From contig JAEWLI010000239.1 of the NCBI GenBank assembly GCA_023393375.1, positions 1 to 16,602 of the forward strand: DNA of 16,602 nucleotides. Reading direction: 5' to 3'. Under the pieces are notes generated by a model, which saw nothing but the letters and a program-made list of their open reading frames with translations, was not told where the DNA came from and did no database searches. A program made the translations under genes and the position numbers. Source of the stretch: Bacteroidota bacterium (GTDB taxonomy: Bacteria; Bacteroidota; Bacteroidia; Cytophagales; Cyclobacteriaceae). Shown piece after piece: positions 1 through 7,181 of this stretch (the first letter of the stretch is position 1; each line of letters opens with the position of its first letter).

Positions 1-266
1 AGCCTGTATTGGATTGGCTCGATAATTATATTGATCAACCCCTTCCCGAAACGGTTCTGGAAATTAAACTTGAATATTTTAATACCAGTTCCTCTAAATG
101 TTTGGTAGACATCTTTCGTAAATTCGAAATCCTTCATAGAAATGGAAAAGATACCAAGATCAGGTGGTATTATGAAGAAGAGGATGAAGACATGCTGGAG
201 TCAGGTGAAGATTTTAAAGGTATCATCAAATTGCCTTTGAACCTGGTCAAAATCAAGGAATTGTAA
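1..266 (+). CDS. SiaC-family (DUF1987) regulatory phosphoprotein, 3' part only
   Basis: This gene is cut by the left edge of the window; the reading frame is open from base 3 (Pro-Val-Leu-Asp-Trp-Leu-Asp). The PVLDWLDNYI segment, the EYFNTSSSKC segment (bases 72-101) and the very acidic run around YYEEEDEDMLESGEDF (bases 162-209) are hallmarks of the DUF1987/SiaC family. In Pseudomonas, SiaC is a partner-switching protein: a kinase (SiaB) and a PP2C phosphatase (SiaA) control its phosphorylation, and the unphosphorylated form activates a diguanylate cyclase. From memory, the regulated threonine lies in the NTSS motif, which is kept here. The Bacteroidota homologues usually sit next to kinase and SpoIIE-phosphatase genes, so those may lie to the left; this is inference. 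The family call is firm. The pathway output in this organism is unknown. Confidence 0.85.
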   Translation, partial: PVLDWLDNYIDQPLPETVLEIKLEYFNTSSSKCLVDIFRKFEILHRNGKDTKIRWYYEEEDEDMLESGEDFKGIIKLPLNLVKIKEL

Positions 267-306
267 TCACCACTCTGTTAATTGTTTGTTAATCTTTTTT
301 GCCAGG

Positions 307-337
307 TTGTACACCATTATCGATAGGATTATTTTTA
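307..337 (+). promoter_or_regulatory. candidate Bacteroidota-type promoter for the symporter pair
   Basis: TTG at 307-309 is followed, after 20 bases, by TATTTTTA at 330-337. This approximates the Bacteroidota consensus TTG-N19-20-TAnnTTTG, except that the last G is replaced by A. It lies about 50 bases before the small ORF at 389, a reasonable leader length. The match is by eye only, in AT-rich DNA where chance hits are common. Confidence 0.3.
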
Positions 338-388
338 TAAATTGATCTGATTATTTTTTTATATGCATTTCATTAGTAAAAATGTAGC

Positions 389-520
389 ATGGAACAACCT
401 GATAAAAATAATTCAAACCCACCCTTATTTAAATCATGGAGTAGTTGGTATTGGTTGGTGATAGGCGTGCTTGCATTTCTGATCCTATTGTTTTATTTGT
501 TTAGCAGTTACTACAAATGA
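389..520 (+). CDS. small single-helix membrane protein coupled to the symporter (43 aa)
   Basis: ATG at 389 opens a 43-codon frame that ends in TGA at 518-520. The protein begins MEQPDKNNSNPPLFKSWSSW, followed by a hydrophobic segment (WLVIGVLAFLILLFYLF, about residues 22-38) and the tail SSYYK. It therefore looks like a short polar, Trp-rich N-terminus plus one membrane helix. The stop overlaps the symporter start as ATGA (517-520), the classical arrangement for translational coupling. I infer that it is an accessory or stabilising subunit of the symporter, in the way that DUF4212 small subunits accompany some SSS transporters. This one is shorter, with one helix where DUF4212 has two, so homology is not claimed. 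I recall similar 'PPLFKSW..WYWLV' peptides before SSS genes in Bacteroidota but cannot verify that here. Confidence 0.65.
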   Translation: MEQPDKNNSNPPLFKSWSSWYWLVIGVLAFLILLFYLFSSYYK

Positions 521-2229
521 GTTTACTGGACTGGGTAATACTAATTGCTACCTTGCTTGGCATTGTAAGTTATGGTATTTGGAAAACGCGTGGCAGTCAA
601 AACATTGAAGGATTTCTGTTGGGCAATAAAAATATGCATTGGTGGACCATAGGGCTGTCAATCATGGCAACCCAAGCCAGTGCTATCACCTTTTTATCCA
701 CTCCCGGACAGGCATATGAAGATGGCATGCGGTTTATCCAGTTTTACTTTGGGTTACCTATTGCAATGGTTATCCTTTCTGTTACTGCTATTCCTATATA
801 TTACCGGTTGAAAGTTTATACAGCTTATGAATATCTTGAAGGCCGCTTTGATTTAAAAACCAGGACACTTGCGGCATTTTTGTTTTTGATTCAAAGAGGG
901 TTGGCAGCTGGTATTACCATTTATGCTCCGGCAATCATTTTATCTACCATATTTCATTGGCCTTTGATTTATACCAATCTGATCATCGGCATATTGGTTA
1001 TTCTATACACCGTATCAGGGGGGACCAGGGCGGTAAGTCAGACCCAAAAACACCAGATGTTTGTGATGATGACCGGGATGATTATAGCAGGGATTATGGT
1101 AATCAGAATGTTGCCGGAAAATGTATCATTAAATAATGCGATGCATATTGCCGGTAAAATGGGGAAGCTGAATACCATAGATTTTTCATTTAATTTGGGT
1201 GATCGCTATAATTTTTGGTCAGGCATATTGGGTGGTTTATTTCTGGCACTTTCCTATTTTGGTGCCGATCAGTCGCAGGTACAACGGTACTTGTCCGGTC
1301 GTTCGATTACAGAAAGTCGTTTGGGGTTGATCTTCAATGGTTTATTGAAAATACCCATGCAATTTATAATTCTTTATATCGGGATTTTGGTATTTGTGTT
1401 TTATCAGTTTAACATGCCCCCTGTAATATTTAACCAGTCTCTGATGGACAGAACCTATCAAACGCCATATGCTGAAGAAATAAAAACCCTTGAAGACGAA
1501 CATGCAAAAATATTTCAGGAAAAACGGGAAAAGTTATATGAGCTGAATGATGCCATTTCGACGGACAGGCATGACAGAACGGAGCTATTGGTGAATGAAA
1601 TTAATGAAAAAGCAACTCAAGCCGGTTTAGTGAAAAAAGAAGCTCAGGATCTTGTAAAGAAAGCTTTACCTGATGCTGAAACCAGGGATACAGATTATGT
1701 ATTTATCAGCTTTGTCATTAAGTACCTGCCGCATGGACTAATAGGATTACTAATTGCGGTAATTTTTTCAGCAGCTATGTCGTCGACAGCAAGCGAATTG
1801 AATGCGTTGGCCTCTACCACCACTATTGATGTGTATAAAAGATCCATTCGAAAGGAGGCGTCTGATAAACATTTTCTAAATTCATCTAAAATGTTCACTT
1901 TGATGTGGGGTGTTTTGGCATTGGCCTTTGCCGCTTTTGCTTCCCTGCTCGATAATCTGATACAAGCAGTAAATATAATTGGCTCACTCTTTTATGGTGC
2001 TATCTTGGGTATATTTCTTGTGGCTTTTTATTTTAAATACATTAAAGGTCATGCAGTATTTATTGCGGCAGTAATTTCCGAGTCTGTTGTCATTACATTA
2101 TTTATTTTATCTTTTCGTGGTATATTAGATATTGGCTATCTTTGGTTTAATGTAATTGGATGTGTCATGGTTATTGGTTTAGGTTATGTTATCCAATACT
2201 TTTTCCAAAAAAATCGTTCGTCAAATTAA
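517..2229 (+). CDS. sodium:solute symporter (SSS family, SGLT-like)
   Basis: This 570-residue polytopic inner-membrane protein of the solute:sodium symporter family would couple Na+ entry to solute uptake. Evidence includes the N-terminal helix, the EGFLLGNKNMHWW segment (31-43), the ATQASAITFLSTPGQAYEDG stretch (51-70), typical of helix 1 and the loop after it, and the family signature around GGLFLALSYFGADQSQVQRY (239-258). Residues 417-442 (FSAAMSSTASELNALAS and onward to DVYKR) carry the Ser/Thr residues expected at the Na2 site. Residues about 311-392 form a long, highly charged, probably helical insertion between two membrane helices. The substrate cannot be told from sequence; sugars, amino acids, nucleosides and sialic acid are all transported by relatives. 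The start overlaps the stop of the upstream 43-residue membrane protein, so the two are almost certainly co-expressed. A 233-base gap follows before the next gene. Confidence 0.92.
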   Translation: MSLLDWVILIATLLGIVSYGIWKTRGSQNIEGFLLGNKNMHWWTIGLSIMATQASAITFLSTPGQAYEDGMRFIQFYFGLPIAMVILSVTAIPIYYRLKVYTAYEYLEGRFDLKTRTLAAFLFLIQRGLAAGITIYAPAIILSTIFHWPLIYTNLIIGILVILYTVSGGTRAVSQTQKHQMFVMMTGMIIAGIMVIRMLPENVSLNNAMHIAGKMGKLNTIDFSFNLGDRYNFWSGILGGLFLALSYFGADQSQVQRYLSGRSITESRLGLIFNGLLKIPMQFIILYIGILVFVFYQFNMPPVIFNQSLMDRTYQTPYAEEIKTLEDEHAKIFQEKREKLYELNDAISTDRHDRTELLVNEINEKATQAGLVKKEAQDLVKKALPDAETRDTDYVFISFVIKYLPHGLIGLLIAVIFSAAMSSTASELNALASTTTIDVYKRSIRKEASDKHFLNSSKMFTLMWGVLALAFAAFASLLDNLIQAVNIIGSLFYGAILGIFLVAFYFKYIKGHAVFIAAVISESVVITLFILSFRGILDIGYLWFNVIGCVMVIGLGYVIQYFFQKNRSSN

Positions 2230-2401
2230 TGTACTTTTTTATACACACATTGCTGTTCGTTCCGTTGAGTAGAATATCAAAAATAATACGTTTAAATTAA
2301 TAGTCAAGCGGTGTCGGCGAAATTAAAAGTAGTGGAAATTTTTTCAAACATTTGGACTTATTATCCAAGAATTGTTGTTTATTTTGCACTGTTTTTATGT
2401 G

Positions 2402-2456
2402 AACTGATCCTGAAAAATCAGTTAAATATAAAAAGGATCAAAAGCGTTTCCGCTTT
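2402..2456 (+). promoter_or_regulatory. two small hairpins in the leader of the RimK-type gene
   Basis: AACTGAT (2402-2408) pairs with ATCAGTT (2417-2423), a perfect 7-bp stem with an 8-base loop. AAAGCG (2441-2446) pairs with CGCTTT (2451-2456) across a TTTC loop. The second stem ends only six bases before the ATG at 2463, so it could affect ribosome access. No U-tract follows either stem, so they are not intrinsic terminators. Regulatory meaning is inference. Apart from these I see no gene in 2230-2462. Confidence 0.35.
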
Positions 2457-2462
2457 AAGCAC

Positions 2463-3935
2463 ATGCAGAAAATAATTGTTGTTGACAATCCAAAGAATTG
2501 GAATTTTCAAATAGAAGGAGTTGAGATCATCTCTTCAAGGGATTACCTTACCAATGGAAAATATGCCGATCTGAAAAATGCCAGGGTGTTTAACCTGGGA
2601 AAACATTATAAGTACCAGGCTAAAGGGTATTATGTGTCATTATTGGCCGAAGCCCGGGGTCACAAGGTGATTCCGAGTATCAAAACCATCCAGGACCTGA
2701 AAGCTCCGGCTATTGTCAAAGTAATTTCAGATGAATTGGACGAACTAATTCAAAAATCCCTTAAGAAGATCAAATCCAACGAATATGTACTAAGTATATA
2801 TTTTGGACAGAACATTTCCAAACAGTACGATCCTTTAAGTTTGGAGTTGTATAAGCTCTTTCAAGCCCCTTTTTTAAGGGCAAAGTTTTTTTTCAATAAA
2901 AAATGGACCATTCAGACCATTAAGCCTATACCTTTTAATGAAATCCCGGATCACCATTTTTCTTTTGTTGAGAAAATTGCCAGAGAGTTCTTTGGTAGAA
3001 AGCGATATTCGGCCCTTAAACAAAATAAATTTATTTACGATCTTGCCATTTTGATCAATCCTGAAGAAAAATCCCCACCTTCCAATAAAAAAGCCATATC
3101 CAAATTTATTGAAATAGCTGAAGATATGGGTTTTAGTGTGGAGTTGATTACGAAGGATGATTATAGCAGGGTAAGTGAATTTGATGCGCTTTTTATCAGG
3201 GAGACTACTTCTGTAAACCATCATACTTATCGTATGGCCAGTAGGGCACAATCAGAGGGAGTAGTTGTGCTAGATGACCCACAATCGATCCTTAGGTGCA
3301 CAAATAAGGTATATTTGGCAGAACTTTTAGGCAAAGCCAAAATCCCTACTCCTAAAACACTCATCGTACATTCGGAAAATAGGGAAACCATCAACCAGGT
3401 ATTGGGATTGCCATGTGTTCTTAAATTGCCCGATTCTTCTTTTTCTCAGGGGGTGGTAAAAGTTTCATCTCCAGGGGAGTTAAAAGTGGAAGTAGATAAA
3501 ATGTTGGCTGCTTCTGACCTTATCATCGCCCAAGAATACCTTCCTTCGGATTTTGACTGGCGAATCGGTGTGATCGACAAGCAACTTCTTTACTCCTGTA
3601 AATATTATATGGCCAAAGACCACTGGCAGATTTACAACTGGGAAAGCAAAGAAGATGAAGTGGAGGGGAGATTTGACACGATTCCATTAAATGAAACACC
3701 AAAAAAAATAATAGAATTTGCACTAAAAGCTACGAGTTTGATAGGAAGTGGCTTGTATGGTGTTGACATCAAAGAAATTGACGGTAAACTCTATCTGATA
3801 GAAGTAAATGACAATCCCAATATTGATTTTAATGTAGAAGACCAGTTTGAAAAGGATGAACTTTATAAAAAGATCATCCAATCTTTTAAATCCAGGTTAG
3901 AAAGAAGGGCTCTTGGTAAAAACGGGAATACATAA
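2463..3935 (+). CDS. RLAN-domain RimK-like ATP-grasp ligase
   Basis: This 490-residue two-part enzyme has an N-terminal region (about 1-150) matching the RimK-like ATP-grasp N-terminal (RLAN) domain; HYKYQAKGYYVSLLAEARGH (48-67) and VIPSIKTIQDL (69-79) are typical. A middle linker leads to an ATP-grasp domain (about 280-480). The grasp shows the substrate-loop segment KLPDSSFSQGVVKV (321-334), DWRIGVID (365-372), a catalytic Asp in LYGVDIKE (D435) and the metal-binding EVNDNPN (447-453). Family knowledge: ATP-grasp enzymes of the RimK branch join a carboxylate to an amine through an acyl phosphate, often adding glutamate to a peptide or small molecule. In other genomes RLAN proteins are often next to further ligase or acetyltransferase genes; none is present here. 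The substrate is unknown. The start codon follows a small hairpin, and no Shine-Dalgarno is visible. Confidence 0.85.
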   Translation: MQKIIVVDNPKNWNFQIEGVEIISSRDYLTNGKYADLKNARVFNLGKHYKYQAKGYYVSLLAEARGHKVIPSIKTIQDLKAPAIVKVISDELDELIQKSLKKIKSNEYVLSIYFGQNISKQYDPLSLELYKLFQAPFLRAKFFFNKKWTIQTIKPIPFNEIPDHHFSFVEKIAREFFGRKRYSALKQNKFIYDLAILINPEEKSPPSNKKAISKFIEIAEDMGFSVELITKDDYSRVSEFDALFIRETTSVNHHTYRMASRAQSEGVVVLDDPQSILRCTNKVYLAELLGKAKIPTPKTLIVHSENRETINQVLGLPCVLKLPDSSFSQGVVKVSSPGELKVEVDKMLAASDLIIAQEYLPSDFDWRIGVIDKQLLYSCKYYMAKDHWQIYNWESKEDEVEGRFDTIPLNETPKKIIEFALKATSLIGSGLYGVDIKEIDGKLYLIEVNDNPNIDFNVEDQFEKDELYKKIIQSFKSRLERRALGKNGNT

Positions 3936-3989
3936 TTTATTGATTAGCTTGAGAGTTGATTATCGGAGTCCCAATGAATATTCATATTT

Positions 3990-4047
3990 ATGAGGAAAAG
4001 AAAAAATTGCAGGGCTATTCCTACTGATCATCTTCGTAATTGGTTTT
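3990..4047 (+). other. out-of-frame signal-anchor leader of the M23 peptidase
   Basis: ATG at 3990 starts MRKRK and then runs out of frame at the six-A run (4001-4006). Removing one A joins it to the peptidase frame and gives MRKRKIAGLFLLIIFVIGF, a near-ideal basic n-region plus hydrophobic core of a signal peptide or anchor, reading straight into the peptidase Met at 4048. As written, the 3990 frame instead reaches TAA after 39 codons. In the peptidase frame the only possible upstream starts after the TGA at 3991 are rare ones (ATT 4006, CTG 4024). It is either a real one-base insertion, a slippage site or an assembly error. Confidence 0.7.
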
Positions 4048-4503
4048 ATGCTGCCTCAGAAATTTTCCATGCCTGTGGAAGGAGCTTCCCGGTCAGATTT
4101 TCACCCTAATACTTTTTGGTATTATCCATGGGGTAAGTCTGTTACCCATAAAGGGGTGGATATATTTGCAAAACAAGCAACCCCAGTCTTATCATCTACC
4201 AGTGGAATAGTCTTATATACTGGCACTAACGATTCAGGTGGAAATATTGTGATTGTTTTAGGCCCAAAGTGGCGGTTTCATTACTACGCTCATTTGCATG
4301 AAATAAAAACCACCGTGCTATCAATTGTTAAAGTAAAAACAGTGATAGGATCAGTAGGTGCTACAGGAAATGCTAAAGATAAACCACCTCACCTGCATTA
4401 TTCTATAGTTTCACCTATACCTTATATATGGCGTATCGATCAAGATAGACAGGGCTGGCTAAAAATGTTTTATTTGAACCCAATAGATTTTTTGAGTATT
4501 TAA
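4048..4503 (+). CDS. M23-family zinc metallopeptidase (LytM/peptidoglycan endopeptidase type)
   Basis: This 151-residue peptidase consists almost wholly of an M23 domain. Zinc ligands and catalytic residues are intact: H34 and D38 in THKGVDIF, H82 in YYAHLHE, and H115 and H117 in PPHLHYS. The WYYPWGKSVTHKGVDIFA block and the glycine-rich GNIVIVLG strand are standard for the fold. Family members cut peptide crosslinks in peptidoglycan, and active members are exported. Taken from the ATG at 4048, the protein has no export signal; a good signal-anchor lies directly upstream but one base out of frame (3990-4047). The true product is therefore probably about 170 residues starting at 3990, if the A-run is five rather than six, or else this gene is a recent loss of export. 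It stands alone, with gaps of about 110-120 bases on each side. Confidence 0.88.
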   Translation: MLPQKFSMPVEGASRSDFHPNTFWYYPWGKSVTHKGVDIFAKQATPVLSSTSGIVLYTGTNDSGGNIVIVLGPKWRFHYYAHLHEIKTTVLSIVKVKTVIGSVGATGNAKDKPPHLHYSIVSPIPYIWRIDQDRQGWLKMFYLNPIDFLSI

Positions 4504-4539
4504 ATTTATTATTCCTATCTATATCTGATGACAAACCAA

Positions 4540-4571
4540 TTGTCACATTTTTAATATTAGTGATAATTTTT
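4540..4571 (+). promoter_or_regulatory. candidate promoter for the GIDE-domain gene
   Basis: TTG (4540-4542) and TAATTTTT (4564-4571) are separated by 21 bases, about 50 bases before the ATG at 4624. This is close to the Bacteroidota TTG-N19-20-TAnnTTTG pattern but lacks the final G. Found by eye only. Confidence 0.25.
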
Positions 4572-4623
4572 CTGTAGATTAGTACATAAATATTCGAGGT
4601 TATCATTTTTCACACTTTTTAAA

Positions 4624-5277
4624 ATGGAATTTCTGGCTATCGTTGGTTTTATCGTTTTTATGGCAATCATAATTTTTGTTGTTCAATATTTTTCCAAAAA
4701 AGCCATTGTAAAAAGAAAACTGAAAAAGACCCCGAAAAAACCCATGGCATTGGTACAGACAAATGAGGTGGTGAGGATAACGGGGAAGGTAGAAAGTGTA
4801 GGGGATTTATTAATAGCCCCGCTTTCGGGCAGAAAATGCGTTTATTATTATGTATTGGTTCAAATTCAAAGGTCTACTGGTAAAAGTACAAGTTGGACGA
4901 AGCTGATTGAAGAGGAGGTGCCTGGAAAATTTCTTGTCCGGGATGGTGACAATTATGCAGTGGTTGATACCAATGATGTAAAAAGTTATATCGTTCAGGA
5001 TAAAAATTATAGTTCGGGTTTTAGAAAAGATGCAGAACAACAACTTGAAGCATATCTGCAATCACATGGCCATTCCAGTACCGGTTTTCTGGGAATGAAT
5101 AAAGCCCTTCGCTATAAAGAGGGAATACTGGAAGAAGGGGAAATGATTACAGTGGCTGGTAAAGCTGAGTGGCGAAATATAAATGGTGCTACTATAAGTT
5201 CGGATAAGATACTCACCATTAAACCGACTGATAAATCCCCTGTATATCTAAGCGATGATCCGGAAGTGTTGAATTAG
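4624..5277 (+). CDS. membrane-anchored GIDE/MULAN-like domain protein
   Basis: The 217-residue protein begins with a membrane helix (about 3-23) and a very basic stretch (KKAIVKRKLKKTPKKP, 25-40), which by the positive-inside rule points to a cytoplasmic body. The soluble part shows the GIDE-domain pattern: TGKVESVGDLLIAPLSGRKC (53-72), a YYYVLVQ strand (74-80), W91 with the LIEEE turn (94-98), FLVRDGDNYAVVD (103-115), and near the end LRYKEGILEEGEMITVAGKAEW (162-183). In animals this fold precedes a RING finger in the mitochondrial E3 ligase MULAN; no RING or other cysteine cluster exists here, so ubiquitin-ligase activity is not expected. Bacterial members have no settled function that I know of. 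It appears to be a single-gene unit. Confidence 0.72.
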   Translation: MEFLAIVGFIVFMAIIIFVVQYFSKKAIVKRKLKKTPKKPMALVQTNEVVRITGKVESVGDLLIAPLSGRKCVYYYVLVQIQRSTGKSTSWTKLIEEEVPGKFLVRDGDNYAVVDTNDVKSYIVQDKNYSSGFRKDAEQQLEAYLQSHGHSSTGFLGMNKALRYKEGILEEGEMITVAGKAEWRNINGATISSDKILTIKPTDKSPVYLSDDPEVLN

Positions 5278-5311
5278 CTCACTGGCATTTAAAAATTGTA
5301 AGAATAGTTTG

Positions 5312-5319
5312 TAAATTTG
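5312..5319 (+). promoter_or_regulatory. TAAATTTG -7 element upstream of the DUF4240 gene
   Basis: TAAATTTG is an exact match to the Bacteroidota -7 consensus TAnnTTTG and lies about 57 bases before the ATG at 5377. The nearest TTG (5296-5298) is only 13 bases away, too close for a standard -33 element, so support is partial. Confidence 0.3.
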
Positions 5320-5376
5320 AAAAATTAGGACTATTTTTATATCAATATTGATCTGTACAACAAACCGATAATCGAA

Positions 5377-6015
5377 ATGAGAATCTTCAAAAGGGTTTTA
5401 GAAAAAAAGCCTAAGGAGCAAATAAAACCTAAGCCTTCCTTAATTACTTTTCCCAAATTATATAAGACTGATGAAATGATTGCAAAAAGTCTTTTTTGGG
5501 AAATTATTTCAAAATCATTGGAAAAATCACACTCACAAAATAGCCAAGAGGATCGATTGATTGAGTTATTGTTGGAGTTAACGCCTCAGCAAATGATTGG
5601 ATTCCGCCTTCGTACAGATAAATTGTTGTATGAATCATATACATCAGAAATGTGGTGTGCTGCTTATCTAATGAATGGAGGATGCTCTGATGATGGTTTT
5701 GAGTATTTCAGGTGTTGGGTAATTTCTTTGGGTCAGCAGATCTTTGAAAAATCCTTAATTCAACCTGATACCCTGATCGATTTTATACAGGATCATCAGG
5801 AAATCTATGAGTTTGAGGATTTATGGTATGTAGCAATCAGGGCATTTGAAAATAAAACCGGTAAAAACCTTTTTGATTATATTGATTATGAAACTTTCAC
5901 CACACGGGAAGGAAATTATCCAACTTTGGAATTTAATTGGCAGGAGGAGGATCCTGAGTCCATGAAATTAATTTGCCCTGAGTTATTTAAAAGATTCTGG
6001 GTTTTAAAAGAATAA
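5377..6015 (+). CDS. DUF4240 domain protein
   Basis: This 212-residue soluble protein has a basic N-terminal 30 residues, then a DUF4240 domain: FWEIISKSLEKS (40-51), LTPQQMIGFRL (69-79), YESYTSEMWCAAYLMNGG (85-102) and the defining GGCSDDGFEYFRCW block (101-114), followed by the IQPDTLIDF segment (128-136) and YEFEDLWYVA (144-153). The domain is common in Bacteria and often stands alone, sometimes next to toxin-immunity or contact-dependent loci. Its biochemical role is not known to me. Nothing nearby suggests an immunity function: no toxin or secretion gene is adjacent. It has its own possible -7 element upstream and is separated from the next gene by 55 bases. Confidence 0.85.
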   Translation: MRIFKRVLEKKPKEQIKPKPSLITFPKLYKTDEMIAKSLFWEIISKSLEKSHSQNSQEDRLIELLLELTPQQMIGFRLRTDKLLYESYTSEMWCAAYLMNGGCSDDGFEYFRCWVISLGQQIFEKSLIQPDTLIDFIQDHQEIYEFEDLWYVAIRAFENKTGKNLFDYIDYETFTTREGNYPTLEFNWQEEDPESMKLICPELFKRFWVLKE

Positions 6016-6070
6016 ATATTTTTTTTATAATCGTACCTTTCTGTTTAAGTATTTTTAACTTCAAATAACT

Positions 6071-7060
6071 ATGGTCTATAAAGCTTCAGATGATAAGTAT
6101 CAACAAATGACGTATGCACGATGTGGAAGAAGTGGTCTCAAATTGCCGAAAGTTTCCTTGGGATTATGGCATAATTTCGGTGGTGTAGAACCACTGGAAA
6201 AAGGTAGGGCTATTTTGAGGAGGGCATTCGACGTAGGAATCACTCATTTTGACCTTGCTAACAATTACGGACCTCCTCCGGGATCTGCCGAAGAGAATTT
6301 TGGAATTATCTTCAAACAGGATTTTTCACCTTACCGTGATGAGTTGATAATATCAACCAAGGCCGGATATTATATGTGGGAAGGCCCTTATGGTGATTGG
6401 GGGTCAAGGAAATACCTGGTATCGAGCGTTGATCAGAGTTTAAAAAGGATGGGTTTGGAATATGTGGATATTTTTTATTCTCACCGGTATGATCCTGAGA
6501 CTCCTTTGGAAGAAACCATGGGTGCGCTAGACCATATTGTGAGACAAGGAAAAGCGTTATACGCCGGGATTTCCAATTATCCAGCTGATAAAACAAAAGA
6601 TGCATTACAAATATTAAAAGAATTGGGTACGCCTTGTCTGATCCATCAAGCAAAATATTCTATGTTCGAAAGGTGGGTTGAAGGGGGATTATTGGATGTG
6701 CTTGGAAATCAAGGGGTGGGTTGTATTGCCTTTTCGCCATTGGCTCAAGGGTTGCTCACCAACAAGTATTTAAAAGGCATTCCAGAGGATTCCCGTGCCG
6801 GCAGGTCATATGGATTTTTAACACAAGAAGAAATTACAGATGAAATAATAAATAAAGTATCAAAGCTAAATGATATTGCCGTAAATAGAGGACAGACGCT
6901 TGCGCAAATGGCGTTGGCATGGGTACTCAGAGATGATCGCGTCACTTCAGTACTGATTGGCGCAAGTTCAGAAGCCCAAATCAATGATGGTATAAAATGT
7001 ATGGAAAATCTTTCATTTTCTGAGAAAGAACTTAATAATATTGATCAAATAATAAAATAG
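6071..7060 (+). CDS. aldo-keto reductase, YghZ / L-glyceraldehyde-3-phosphate reductase type
   Basis: This 329-residue cytoplasmic (beta/alpha)8 NADPH-dependent reductase belongs to the aldo-keto reductase superfamily. The catalytic tetrad is D61, Y66, K97 and H138, seen in FDLANNYGPPPGSAEENFG, STKAGY and FYSHRYD. The C-terminal cofactor region includes SVLIGASSEAQI. Agreement with E. coli YghZ as I remember it is extensive, including SLGLWHNFG, RDELIISTKAGY, SRKYL, DQSLKRMGLEYVDIFYSHR and GVGCIAFSPLAQGLLT. YghZ reduces L-glyceraldehyde 3-phosphate and also methylglyoxal, so a role in detoxifying reactive aldehydes is likely. The protein stops at DQIIK, about 17 residues short of YghZ; this is probably natural variation in the tail. 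It appears monocistronic, with about 120 bases before the DoxX gene. Confidence 0.92.
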   Translation: MVYKASDDKYQQMTYARCGRSGLKLPKVSLGLWHNFGGVEPLEKGRAILRRAFDVGITHFDLANNYGPPPGSAEENFGIIFKQDFSPYRDELIISTKAGYYMWEGPYGDWGSRKYLVSSVDQSLKRMGLEYVDIFYSHRYDPETPLEETMGALDHIVRQGKALYAGISNYPADKTKDALQILKELGTPCLIHQAKYSMFERWVEGGLLDVLGNQGVGCIAFSPLAQGLLTNKYLKGIPEDSRAGRSYGFLTQEEITDEIINKVSKLNDIAVNRGQTLAQMALAWVLRDDRVTSVLIGASSEAQINDGIKCMENLSFSEKELNNIDQIIK

Positions 7061-7181
7061 TAGGGGAGGTGTGCGACTAGTCCTTTTAATTTATAGCCGT
7101 GTTGGACAATTAAACCTTTACAATAATAATTTTTTTAACAAAAGAACATTTAAAATCGTTCAATGAAAAAAAATATTTTTT

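Noticed and set aside
2402..2456. A transcription terminator for the symporter
   Set aside because: The stems are short, more than 170 bases past the stop, and no T-run follows.
2874..3251. A 125-residue - strand frame within the RimK-type gene
   Set aside because: It lies wholly inside a well-supported ATP-grasp gene and shows no family features.
4624..5277. A bacterial ubiquitin-ligase-like system based on the GIDE domain
   Set aside because: There is no RING finger, no E1, E2 or ubiquitin-like gene in the window.
6312..6653. A 113-residue - strand frame within the aldo-keto reductase
   Set aside because: It is the antisense shadow of conserved catalytic sequence.
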